The notes under the pieces: generated by a model
Database searches by the model: none
What the model was told of the DNA's origin: nothing
Seen by the model: the letters and a program-made list of their open reading frames with translations, nothing else
Source of the DNA: Stomorhina lunata
Lineage: Eukaryota > Arthropoda > Insecta > Diptera > Rhiniidae
Reading direction: 5' to 3'
Assembly: GCA_933228675.1 (NCBI GenBank)
Contig: OW121740.1
Coordinates: forward strand, 79,962,899-80,026,898
DNA: 64,000 nucleotides
Translations under genes and position numbers: made by a program
In this document: positions 46,411-56,467 of the stretch, piece by piece
Layout of the letters: each line of letters opens with the position of its first letter
How positions within the stretch are numbered: position 1 is the first letter of the stretch

Positions 46411-46734
46411 TTAAAATTTTTTTTTATAAACTGTATTTAAAAAAATTAAAATTCATCATGGAAGTTTAGTATTTTAGCGATATCTCAGGTGTTTATGGAC
46501 CGATTTTAATGAAATGCCTGAAATCTGGTGTATAATTAGTCTGGGTACACCCACCAGGATTTCAACAGACAGACAGACGGTCATGGCTAAATCGACTCTT
46601 CTGGCGATTCTGAGTCGATCGGTATAATTTTAAGACAAATAATGAAAAAATTACAAACTGAATGACAAACATACACCCTTTCACCTGTTGGTGAAGGGTA
46701 TAATAAGTTGAATTAATTTTATTGCTAAAAGTGG

Positions 46735-47235
46735 TAATTTTTAACATTTTATTGCTTGTTTTGTCAAATTCTGGTGCTTTGTCTAGGTTCAAATCGTGAA
46801 TAGTTTTAACGACTTCTTGGATTTCAAACATAATGCTTGTTCTATGTCGCTCTTCAAACGGAGGTAGTTCCACTATATTATTTGATGCATTGGGGTTAAA
46901 TACGTATTTTAAGTGATTAACAAACAGTTCACCTTTTTCAGGGTCGCTTCTTGCAAAGCCTCCATTCGCATTTCTTAAAGGGGGTTTGAGCATGATAGGT
47001 CTTTTGTGATTTTAAGCAGCTCTCCATAAATAATATCATGATTTCGGGGTTGCATCAAATCCTTCCAGATAAGTTTTCAGGGATTAATTTCTTCGAGTTT
47101 CTAAAAGTTTCCTTAATAATTTTGTACAAGTCTGCAATCTGTGTTTAGATTGGGGGGATCTATAAAGTTGCCATTCTCTTCGTGCTCTTCTTTTATCAGC
47201 CAAAAGCCTTTCGACATCGGCTGAATAAAATCTGT
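46735..47235 (-). pseudogene. Jockey-type LINE, linker and N-terminal RT (broken)
   Basis: Reads LLADKRRARREWQLYRSPQS in one frame, then, after frame changes, NANGGFARSDPEKGELFVNH, VNHLKYVFNPN and TIHDLNLDKAPEFDKTSNKM; the glycine usual after KAP is replaced by glutamate. This is the conserved stretch between endonuclease and RT in Jockey elements, ending at the first RT finger. At least two frameshifts are present. Confidence 0.75.
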
Positions 47236-47905
47236 TAAACCTGACTTGATGGGGGGAAAATTAAATCTGTTGTGTGGTGGTGTGTAGCCGGAGGGGTAAT
47301 GCAGAATGTTGCTGGGGGGGTAATAAAGCATGTTGATTGTGGGATAGAGCAGTATTTTGACGAACCTGGGGGTATATTGTGGCATGTTGTTCGGGGGGTA
47401 ATTCAATACTTCGACGAGGGGATAATGTAGCGTGATGCCTGTAATACAGCATGATGCTGATGTGTTATTGTGGCCTGCTGATGGGGTTAATGTGGAGAAC
47501 CTTGCGGGGGGTAAGACAGCATGTTGTAAAGAGGAAAATGCAGAATGCTGTAGGGGTGTTAGTGTAGCATGATGCGAAGGAGATAATGGTGCCTATTGCT
47601 GGTGTGTTATAGTTGTCTGTTGACGGGATAATAATGGAGGACTTATTCAGTGGGGCGTCTACTGCACAATTTGGGGTTGGAAACGTTGCACATGGACGGG
47701 GGTATAAAGTAGGCTGTTGACGAGTGGAGTGTATAATGTTGGATGGAGCAAAATGCAGCATGTTTCCTGGAGCGTAGTGTTACATGTTATGGGGGGAAAT
47801 TCAGAATGTTGTAAGTGGGACAAAGCAGCATGTTGCGGGGATTTATTGACGCATGTTGACAGGGGGTTAATGTAGCATTTTGTTCGGGGGGCAATGTAGC
47901 ATGGT
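47235..47905 (-). repeat. 24-bp degenerate minisatellite inside the LINE
   Basis: About 27 imperfect units. On the minus strand each unit runs ATGCTACATT, two variable bases, a run of about five C, a variable triplet, then CAAC. Units of 22 to 24 bases predominate. As 24 bases make eight codons, parts translate as repeated eights such as ATLPPEQN-ATLTPCQH and MLYYPPSN. It replaces or expands the proline/threonine-rich hinge after the endonuclease. Confidence 0.8.
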
Positions 47906-48510
47906 AAATAGCCAATTTAATATTGTTTTCGAAATCTCTAATAGCGAAATCGATGTCTTCCGGTATTCCTAGAGGTGTATTATGCTGGCAGTGGGTACTA
48001 AGATATTTCTTAAATTTTAGCCAATTTACTTTGGTACTTACTAATGATATGTTTTCACGTTGGAATGAAATTCCCTCGGAGATTGAAAGGGTTATAGTGG
48101 TAGGCGAATGGTCTAAGGACAAATCTAAATTAATCATTTCTCTACGAATACTTTTCGTAACACCGAAATTGTTAACATCCGATATTTTGTTTGGGTCGCT
48201 GGGCCAGTAAGTGGGTTGTTCGGTTGATATCACATCCAAATTCATGTTTGAAATTGTGTTAAACAAGACACGACCTTTTGGAGTAAGCTGTCTAGACCCC
48301 CAGAATGTGTGCTTAGCATTGTAGTCACCGACTGCAAGGAAACGTGGTCTCAATGATTTGTAAAATTTTAAGTATTGATCTTTAGTAATTGAAAATCTTG
48401 GCGGAGAATATATTGATGAAATCACCATGTTGCGACAAAAGTCTTTAAGACAGATTGTTGTTGCTTGAATATAATCTTCACAACAGTCACAATATAAGTA
48501 GTGCATAATA
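47905..48510 (-). pseudogene. Jockey-type LINE endonuclease domain
   Basis: One open frame from about 48504 to the minisatellite. Visible motifs are SIYSPPRFSITKDQYL, VGDYNAKHTFWGSR (aspartate/asparagine of the EEP nuclease active site), RQLTPKGRVLFNTISNMNLD and LDLSLDHSPTTITLSIS (the terminal SDH motif, here LDH). The N-terminal catalytic glutamate segment is missing. The domain would cut the target strand for reverse transcription. Confidence 0.82.
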
Positions 48511-49094
48511 CGCTAATAAGTATACTCGCAGGAAAGCTAGCAGAACATCCTAATCCCCTTGCAAGTGGCTTGTTAATTTCCGAAGAAAGTAGATGGGAAG
48601 AATAGCACCATGGATATAATAAGATAAAAAAAAAACAAGTAAGAGTGGTATATTCGATTTTCCGAATCTTGGATACCCTTCACCAATGGTGGTCAAATTA
48701 TTAAAGGTATGCCGCAAAACTCGCTATGAAATAAAAAATATTCAAACACAAATTTTGAATTTGGTTCGAAGAGGATATTGAATATCAGCTATCGATGTGT
48801 ACTTTAATTCCAACGTGTCGCCCATATAGTAGAAGTTCTTGATTACTTACGTAAAACTCTGAAGTTGGCCGATTTGGATCAAAGCTTTGGCAATGATGGT
48901 TTTGTCATCTATACAAACCTTAGGAATATAGGTTATAAATACTTAGTTTTAGATACCTACTTGAGATATATAAATTTTGAATGAATAAACACCAAGTTTA
49001 CATTATTTGCTAACCTATCATTGATTTTTCGGAAAAGTAATTAAATGTTTACTAATAAATCTGAAGTTAATTGGCTAATTTCGATGAATAGTTC

Positions 49095-49790
49095 GTCAAT
49101 AAAATTTTGAAAATTTCCCATAAAAAATGGAAATTTTTTATGGGAAAAAAGGGAAATTTTGAAAATTTCCCATATAAAAGCGAAATTTTGAAAATTTTAC
49201 ATAAAAAAGGGAAATTTTGAAAATATTACATAAAAAAGGAAAATTTTGAAAATTTCCCATAAAAACGGGAAATTTTGAAAATTTTCCATAAAAAAGGGAA
49301 ATTTTTGACAATTTCCCATAAAAAGGGAAATTTTGAAAATTTCCCATAAAAAATGGAAATTTTGAAAATTTCCCATAAAAAATGCAAACATTGAAAATTT
49401 TCCATAAAAAGGCAAATTTTTAAAATTTCCCGTTTTTAGATAAAATTTTCAAAATTTCCCATTTTTATGGGAAATATTCAAAATTTCCCTTTTTTATGTA
49501 AAATTTTGAAAATTTCCCTTTTTATGGGTAATTTTCAAAATTTCCCTTTTTTATGGGAAATTTTCAAAATTTGACTTTTTAACAGAAAATTTTTATAATT
49601 TCCCATTTATATAGGAAATTTTCAAAATTTCACATTTTAAAAAAGAATATTCGAAATTCCCCCTTTTTAAAATAAATTTTTAAAATGTCCCATTTTCATG
49701 CGAAAATTTCAAATAGTACGTTTTGAAATTTTAATTTTTATTGAAAATTTTTAAAATTTACCGTTTTTATGGGAAATTTTAAAATTTTTT
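49095..49790. repeat. Inverted satellite of GGGAAATTTTGAAAATTTCCC units
   Basis: 49095..49432 consists of ~29-bp units (GGGAAATTTTGAAAATTTCC plus CATAAAAAA). 49433..49790 consists of the reverse-complement unit (TTTTTATGGGAAATTTTCAA plus AATTTCCC). The two halves therefore mirror each other around about 49432, and each unit is itself near-palindromic. Right-hand units are more decayed. The short frames here are artefacts. Confidence 0.8.
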
Positions 49791-50165
49791 TTAAATTCTG
49801 TATTGATTTTTTTATTTTTTCGTTTTTTATTTGACAAATATTTTTAACCAAAAAATAAATTTAAATCAGAATAACAATTATTTCTGTTAAAAATAAATAA
49901 AAATCAGATCTTGACAAATATTTTTGCCAAAAAAAAAAAAGATTTGTCAGACCTTGACAAATATTTTTGACAAATAAAATAAAAATCAATTTTAGACAAA
50001 TATTTTTGCCAAAAAAAATATTTGTCAGAACTTGACAAATATATTTGACAAAAATAAAAATCGTAAAATAGAAATTATTTTTGAAAAAAATAATAAAATC
50101 AAAAATTTAAAAAGCATATCATTTTCTGAAAATATAGTGGAAAACAAGCAAAATGATGTTTTCAA
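49791..50165. repeat. TTGACAAATATTTTTG short tandem family
   Basis: The phrase TTGACAAATATTTTTG recurs with its complement-like partner AAAATATTTGTCAG, at irregular spacing of about 30 to 60 bases (49830, 49910, 49950, 50000, 50030). Confidence 0.55.
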
Positions 50166-50519
50166 ATTAGTTCTGCGATATTTCCATATGATTGCTTTTT
50201 TCTTTGAAAATTCGAGAATAATTATTATTTTCGGTCCCTGATATATAATACATACTCAAATATTATCATAACCCTGTCGGACATTCAGTTAACTTTACAT
50301 TTACTTAAAGCTAACTATTTCTCAAGTAGTTGTAACTGACACTTGGATTACTTCTCTATGTAATTTACTAACTATTTTAACATGGCGATGTCCAAGGAAG
50401 TAGTCAATTGTCCGACTCTGCATTACTCTTAATTAACTTAAAGTTAGATATCTACATTTTGTAGCTAGAAATAAACGTCTGTTTCAAATAAAAATAAAAA
50501 ATAATCTTTTAAGTCGGCT

Positions 50520-50582
50520 GTATTTGAACCGAAGTCTCACGGACTGCTAACCGCAGACACTTCCACTGTGCAACTTCAACTG
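50520..50582 (-). tRNA. tRNA-like module, reverse, probably pseudogene
   Basis: On the minus strand: GTTGCACAGTGGAAGTGT (A-box-like), an anticodon-type loop TTAGCAG with AGC, and GGTTCAAATAC (B-box-like). It is head-to-head with the next module; the sequence between them is an inverted TAATTTATTTT / AAATAAATTATA. Confidence 0.45.
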
Positions 50583-50614
50583 TTAAAATAAATTATAAGC
50601 TGCAACGTTTCAAA

Positions 50615-50690
50615 CATATGAAGTGGCACAGCGGTAGAGTCTCCGCCTAGCAGTCATGAGGACGAGAGTTCAAATCCAGACAGAACTTTT
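50615..50690 (+). tRNA. tRNA-Ala(AGC)-like module, forward, probably pseudogene
   Basis: GTGGCACAGCGGTAGAGTC (A-box-like), loop CTAGCAG (AGC), GAGTTCAAATCC (B-box-like), then a T-run after about ten bases (TTTTTTG and a long poly-T), as a polymerase III terminator would be. The acceptor arm is not paired. The upstream AATTATAAGCTGCAACGTTT matches the region before 16807. Confidence 0.5.
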
Positions 50691-50756
50691 TTGTTTTTTT
50701 TTTTTTTTTTTTTTTTTATAAAATAAAAGTTTTTAAATAAAACAAAAAAAAGTTTT

Positions 50757-50810
50757 TGCCAGGATTCGAAGCGACGACCTCATGATTGCTATGCGGAGAC
50801 TTGCAGCTTT
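50757..50810 (-). tRNA. tRNA-like module, reverse, probably pseudogene
   Basis: On the minus strand: GCTGCAAGTCTCCGCATAGC, with loop ATAGCAA keeping AGC, then CATGAGGTCGTCGCTTCGAA and TCC (B-box-like), ending in AAAAACTTTTTTT. The 5' half (A box) is largely deleted. Confidence 0.4.
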
Positions 50811-52871
50811 TAATTTATTTATACAATTCCTATTTTTAAATCCAAATTATATGACAATAACTGTTTTTTTTTTGCTTTGTTGAAGTTTTTTAGAAAAAAA
50901 TTTCTATTATTTCTAAAAAAACATACTGCTCAGTGTTTGTATACACTTTATGTAATTTAAATTCTGCATTGCATTGTAGTTGACTTTAAGATAGTCGATA
51001 CATGTTAACTTAAAACTAACTTTTGTTGTAGTTAACTACTAATTTGACGACAGGGAATGTTCAAAAGCCAGACACAAAATTAAGATAAATGCAGTGTGTG
51101 CTAAAATCAGATTTGTGGAGCTGCTAAATGAATTTTACATAAAATTTTAGGATATCATCCCAACATGAATTTCATCATTGTCGATCAAAACACCTGAAAT
51201 ATCGCTTAAACACTAAATTATATCTACCACATATTACCGAATGCATCAGAATATAGTAATCCCCCCGCGAAGAACGCTATTAAATTTCATCAAAATAAAC
51301 TTCTGAGATATCGACAAAACAGGAGCTTCAAAAACTTGATTTCAATAGACAGACTGACGGACGCTTAATCGATTCTCCTGCCGATTCTGAGTCGATCCAT
51401 ACAATTTTAATGGTATTCACGATCAGATTTGTATAGTTTATGAAGGGTATATAAATCATATTTTATTAAACACCCGAGATATGGCCAAAACACAACTTAC
51501 AAAATTTAAACAAAATTTTTAAGACACGTACTTTCGGCAATTTGCGGTGCATCAAAATTAGTGTTTTGGCAATATCTTAGATGTTTATGGACCGCTTTTG
51601 ACAAAATTTAATAACGTGCTTGGCAGAGGAATTTCCTAAAATTTGATTTAAAATTTATGTATGTCCGTGCTCCAGGAGGACGGTTTTTATTATTTGTGCA
51701 TTTCATTTTTTCAACAAACTTTCTTTAATGCGTACTTTGGACAATTTGCGATACATCAAGTTTACTGTTTTGGCGATATCTCAGTTGTTTATAAACCGAT
51801 TATGATAGAGCTGTTTGGGGTGTCATTAACTAAAATCTGATATATAATATATTATTACTCGCACACCAGGAGTATCTGTGTTCTCTTGTTATTTAAAAGT
51901 GTTTTTCAATCAAAAAGTTTTAAATTTTTGGTATTTTTTCGATATTTCGGATGTTTTTAAACCGATTTTAATGAGAATTTGCGGGAGAATTTCCTAAAAT
52001 CTGGTGTATAATTTATGTAGGTCCATCCTCCAGGGGCTTCAGAAACCTGATTTCAATAGACAGACAGACGGACAGACAGACCGACATCGCTTAATCGATT
52101 CTCCTCCCGATTCTGAGTCGATCGGTATCATTTTTATGGAGTCTACGATCATTAATAAAAAAATAGGTGAAAGGGTATTAAAAGTTTGTCATTCAGTTTG
52201 TAATTTTTTCATAAAAATTATACCGATCTACTCAGAATCGCCAGGAGTGTCGATTTGGCCATGTCCGTCTGTCTGTTGAAATCAAGTTTGTGGAGTTCCT
52301 GGAGGGTGTAGCGAGATAAATTGTATATCTATATTCTAGGAAATTGACCTACGCAGCACGCTATTAAATTTCATCAAAATCGATCCATAAACACCGGAGA
52401 TATCGGCAAAATACTAAAATTTGATGGGTACAAATTGACGAATTTAAAATTTTTTTTTTTTTAATTTATACATTTTTAAAAAATTTTTTTGAAATTCTCA
52501 TCGAATTTTGAATTTTGGCGATATCTCTAGTGTTTATGGACCGATTTTGATAAAATTTAATAGCGTGATGCGTTGAAGTATTTTTTTAAATCTGACATAT
52601 AATTCGATTTTTTTTTTAATACTGTTTTTTAAAAATTGCCAATTTGCGTACATCGATATAATTTGCTTTGGCGATATCTGAGTTGTTGATATACCGATTA
52701 CGATGAAATTGCTCTGCGTTGAATGATTTCCTAAAATTTGATATAACTTTCTTCAAAAAAAAAAAAATGATTTTTTTTTACAAAAAAATATTTTTTTTTT
52801 ACAAAAATATATATTTTTTTTACAAAAAAAAAAAAATATTTGGGAATTAGTTATTTGAACTTTAGAATTAA

Positions 52872-53408
52872 TTGAAAAATTAAGTTTAATCAGGCTTGAG
52901 TTCATTTAATTTTTAAATTATTAATTTTGAAAATTTGAAAAGTAATTGTGGAGAAAAACTGAAAAAATTATTTTTGAACGCGGCTCAGTGGATTGCAATT
53001 TCTGTCCCTCCACAAGACGTCATCAGCACTTAGCGCCCTCGACCACAGTCGAGTTGTCAAATTGCAGAGATAATCATTAATTTAACTCATTGAGTTTGAT
53101 CGAACGTTTAATTGATTGTGTATTCTCCTATTACTTGTTTTGCTCGATCTTTTCACTTGCCGTTGGCATGTAAAGAAGAACAAAACTGAATGAGTTAAAT
53201 TGATGATTATCTCTGCCATTTGGCAACTCGACTGTGGTCGAGGGCGCTAAGTGTTGATGACGTCCTGTGGCGGGACAGAAATTGCAATCCACTGAGCCGC
53301 GTTCAAAAATAATTTTTTCAGTTTTTCTCCACAATTACTTTTCAAATTTTCAAAATTAATAATTTGAAAATTAAATGAACTCAAGCCTGATTAAACCTAA
53401 TTTTTCAA
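52872..53408. mobile_element. Foldback MITE, ~220-bp arms
   Basis: TTGAAAAATTAAGTTTAATC at the left and its complement GATTAAACCTAATTTTTCAA at the right. The arms (52872..53092 and 53185..53408) include GCGGCTCAGTGGATTGCAAT and AGCGCCCTCGACCACAGTCG, with a ~90-bp centre. The arms are GC-richer than their surroundings and differ at only a few positions, so a very stable hairpin is expected. The centre has no gene. The exact target duplication is obscured by flanking poly-A/T. Confidence 0.8.
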
Positions 53409-53897
53409 AAAAAAAAAATATTTTAAATTCGGCAATTTGCGGGACATCGAATTTGGAGTTTTGACTATATCTCAGATTGTTATATACCGATTTTGACGAT
53501 ATTTAATATCGTTTTGCTTTAGTGGATTTCCTAAGATCTGACATATTATTCATAACAGTATACTATCCGCAAATTGAGGAATTTTAAACAAATTGAAGAA
53601 TTTTATACAAATTAAAAAAATATAATTTAAAAGGAAATATAAAATTTTAATTCGGCATCGAATTTCGAGTTTTGGCTATATCTCAGGTGTTAATAGAAAT
53701 GTATATTGAAATTTGATAATAAACTTCATAGAACACTATTAACATCCAACATTTAACTTATGTCGGTATGCCATCCAGGAGCTACACAAACCTGATTTCA
53801 GTAGACGGAAATACGATGTACATATGTCTAAAATTAGTGGTATGACTTTTGAACATAGTGATTGTTCATTATTTGCGACATATAATAAGTATATTTA

Positions 53898-54893
53898 TTA
53901 GGCTTCGTATGAGAGAAATTTTTCCCTTTTGATTTTTGGATATCATGCAATGGCGTGATTTTTTTCCCCGAATTCCAAGTTTTTCCCATGCCTTTTTAAA
54001 TGCAAAAACGCTGTTTTTGAGCATCATTTTATACTACGCGGAAATAGCTTTAAATAGTTGATTTTTTTCTCATTATTAAATTCTACGGAAAATTTTAGTA
54101 AGATTGAGACTAATTTTCCTGTTTTAGAATGCACCCTCTAATTGACGGACATCACGAAAAATTAACTTTTTTGAATTTTTTTTTTTATTTTTTATACTTA
54201 TGTATGCCGTCTGAAAATACATTCTTTACTAAAAAGAATGTATTAAAAAGTGAGACATGAACCGAAATTTACTTAGAATTCCGCTGATTACTCCATGAAC
54301 TCGTAACCCTTAAATGAATTTTCCTCGAAGATGGCTGTTGAAATTAACTCACTTGAGAGCTGAAAAACTTAAAATAATTATGGGATAAATTTATCTTTTA
54401 TGATTCGCAATGCTGCCGATTAGAGCTCCAACAAATGCTATTTAAACGCACTACAAATGGCAAAAAATATTCAATCTACAAGCAATTATACTGAACAACT
54501 TTTTGGTCAAAATTCAATTTATCATTAATATTCAACGGATTGTCACAAAAAAATTTTTTCAACGCTTTTTTTTTTAGTAAAAAATGTACTTTCAGGAGGT
54601 ATATTTTAATATAAAAAATAAAAAAAAAATTTTTAAAATGCATTTTTTGTGGGACATTAGTCTCAATCTTACTGAAAATTTTCGTAGAATTGAATTATGA
54701 GAAAAAAATCAGCTATTTTAAGATATTTCCGCTCAGTAGAAAATTATGCTCAAAAACAGCGTTTTTTCCTTCAAAAAGGCAGGGGAAGGAGTTGGAATTC
54801 GGGGAAAAAAATTACGCCATTGTTTTTATCTCGTGTAAAACCTTTAAAAAAAAGTATGATATCCAAAAATCCAAAAAAGGAGATTTACCATAA
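53898..54893. mobile_element. 996-bp foldback element with exact insertion site
   Basis: The arms (53898..54130 and about 54645..54893) are imperfect inverted repeats sharing TTTTTGGATATCAT, TTTTTTCCCCGAATTCC, AACGCTGTTTTTGAGCAT and GTAAGATTGAGACTAAT. TATTTA flanks both sides (53892..53897, 54894..54899). Copy G near 9870 has the single uninterrupted site. The right arm is 30 to 40 bp longer near its tip. No coding frame; the superfamily is unknown. Confidence 0.8.
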
Positions 54894-56467
54894 TATTTAT
54901 ATTAAATTGTATTTAATCTTTTTATGAATTACGCAAAATACAACTCATTACAATGGTATCCGTTCAAAACCATACATATATATATGTATAAAAATCTAAC
55001 TGAACCTATAGGTTAATATATTAATTATATATAATTGCATATATTGGTACTAATTCTGCCTACTAAATTCACAGACATTCAAGATTAACCATGTGCTTTT
55101 CGTATAAGAAAAACATATACACGTATTTTAAAATGTTGTGATATTTGTTAGTTGCCAGATATAAAGTCAAGACACCGAAATCAGGATACAAAATTTTGAA
55201 CAATATAGAACTTTTGCGTTTAACTTTTAAATGTATTTTAGGTCTAATTTATGTAAGTTTAACATATCAAAATATAGGTAAGATTTCCGTGATTAACACA
55301 AAAAACAACTTAATAAAATTGATTTTGAAAATATCCTTTCAAAATCTATATACAATATCAATCAATTAAAGAGTCTAAGTATACACTAAGAACAAAAGGC
55401 TTGCCAAATTGAAAGAACAATAAATATTATTTCTGAAGTATTTATCTAACTTTATAAAAATCTAAAGCATATATTGATCGATTGAAGAATTACTACCAAA
55501 TGTAATTGCCATAAGTCTAACATAAACTACTTCTTGTTTTTTATACCCTTCACCAATAGGTGAAAGGGTATTATAAGTTTGTGATTCCGTTTGTAATTAG
55601 TGATCGTAGACCCCATTAAAATTATATCGACTCAGAATCGGAAGGAGAATCGATTAAGCGATGCCCGCAATGAACGCTATTAAATTTCATTAAAATCGGT
55701 TTATAAACACCAAAAATATCGAAAAAACCAAAAATTAAAAAATGTTAAAATTTTTGATTGAAACACTCTTTTAAATAACAAGATAAAAAAGATACACCTA
55801 CATGTGATAATATATTATATATCAGATTGTAGAAAATGGCTCCCCAAAGCTCAAAATCGGTCCATAAACAACTGAGATAACGCCAAAACAGTAAATTTGA
55901 TGTATCGCAAATTGCCCAAAGTACGCATTAGAGAATGTTTGTTGATACATACATTTTATATCAGATTTTAGGAAATTCCCTCGCCAAGCACGTTATTAAA
56001 TTTTATCAAATGCGGTCCATAAACAACTGAGATATCGCCAAAACACTACTTGTGATGTACAGCAAATTGCCCAAAGTACGTGTCTAAGAAATTTTGTTTA
56101 CATTTCGTAAGTATTGTTTCAGCGATACCTCAGGTGCTTATAGACCGATTGTGATGAGGATTGAGGGAGGATTTCCTAATATATAAACTCCACAAATCTG
56201 ATTATGAATACCATTCAAATTGTACCGATCGACTCAGAATCGGCAGGAGAATCGATTTCGCGACGCTAGTTCGTCTATCTGCCTGTCTGTCCGTCCGTCC
56301 GTCTGTTCGCCCGTCCGTCTACCTGTCTGTCCGTCCGTCTACCTGACTGTCCTTTTTCAGTTGTGGTCAAGTTTTTGGAGCTCCTGTTTTGTCGATATCT
56401 CAGGTGTTTTTTTTTTGGGGATTGCCTTAATTCTGATGCATTCGGTAATTTGTGGTAGATATAATTT

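Larger units (their letters stand above)
40466..46704 (+). repeat. Family 1 repeat, copy F, with several insertions
   Basis: Begins AACAAGTAAGAGTGCTATGT and ends CCCTTTCACC-TGTT-GGTGAAGGGTATA. It is interrupted by a Tc1 segment (40768..41280), a LINE (41979..45281) and a TTAA MITE (46099..46410). Its middle is a tandem array of ~345-bp units, which makes it longer than copy B even after the insertions are subtracted. Confidence 0.8.
46705..48510 (-). mobile_element. Jockey-type LINE fragment with internal minisatellite
   Basis: Minus-strand order: endonuclease (47905..48504), a 24-bp repeat expansion, a linker and the start of the reverse transcriptase (46735..47235). The end nearest 46705 stops right at the tail of family 1 copy F, and RT palm motifs are missing. 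The endonuclease style (SIYSPPRFSITKDQYLKFYK, then FLAVGDYNAKHTFWGSRQLT) is that of Jockey-clade fly LINEs. Confidence 0.82.
50272..51055. mobile_element. 784-bp TIR element carrying three tRNA-like modules
   Basis: Ends CCCTGTCG and CGACAGGG, followed inward by GTTAACT-rich imperfect repeats. The host repeat reads ATCATAATGTTC when uninterrupted (near 30130, 31730, 58070 on the other strand), and here it reads ATCATAA-element-AATGTTC, so only AA is duplicated. Inside are one forward and two reverse tRNA-like modules. No transposase frame. Confidence 0.75.
48634..52163 (+). repeat. Family 1 repeat, copy E, with satellite and TIR-element insertions
   Basis: Starts AACAAGTAAGAGTGGTATAT (hairpin degraded to CGATTTTCCG). 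It diverges at about 49100, resumes at about 50240 (GATATATAATACATACTC), continues across the TIR element at 50272..51055, and ends near 52160 tail-to-tail with copy H. About 500 bp of the normal interior has been replaced by simple satellites. Confidence 0.75.
52164..55539 (-). repeat. Family 1 repeat, copy H, with two foldback insertions
   Basis: Begins TAGGTGAAAGGGTATTA (complement of the family tail) and carries GAATCGCCAGGAGTGTCGAT and GTCCGTCTGTCTGTTG. The right part (54900..55460) is the reverse complement of 9376..9880. Two insertions, 52872..53408 and 53898..54893, are resolved by comparison with copy G. Confidence 0.8.

Noticed and set aside
54690..54927. Two overlapping lysine-rich frames
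   Set aside because: They lie in the right arm of the 996-bp foldback element; the other arm does not preserve the frame.
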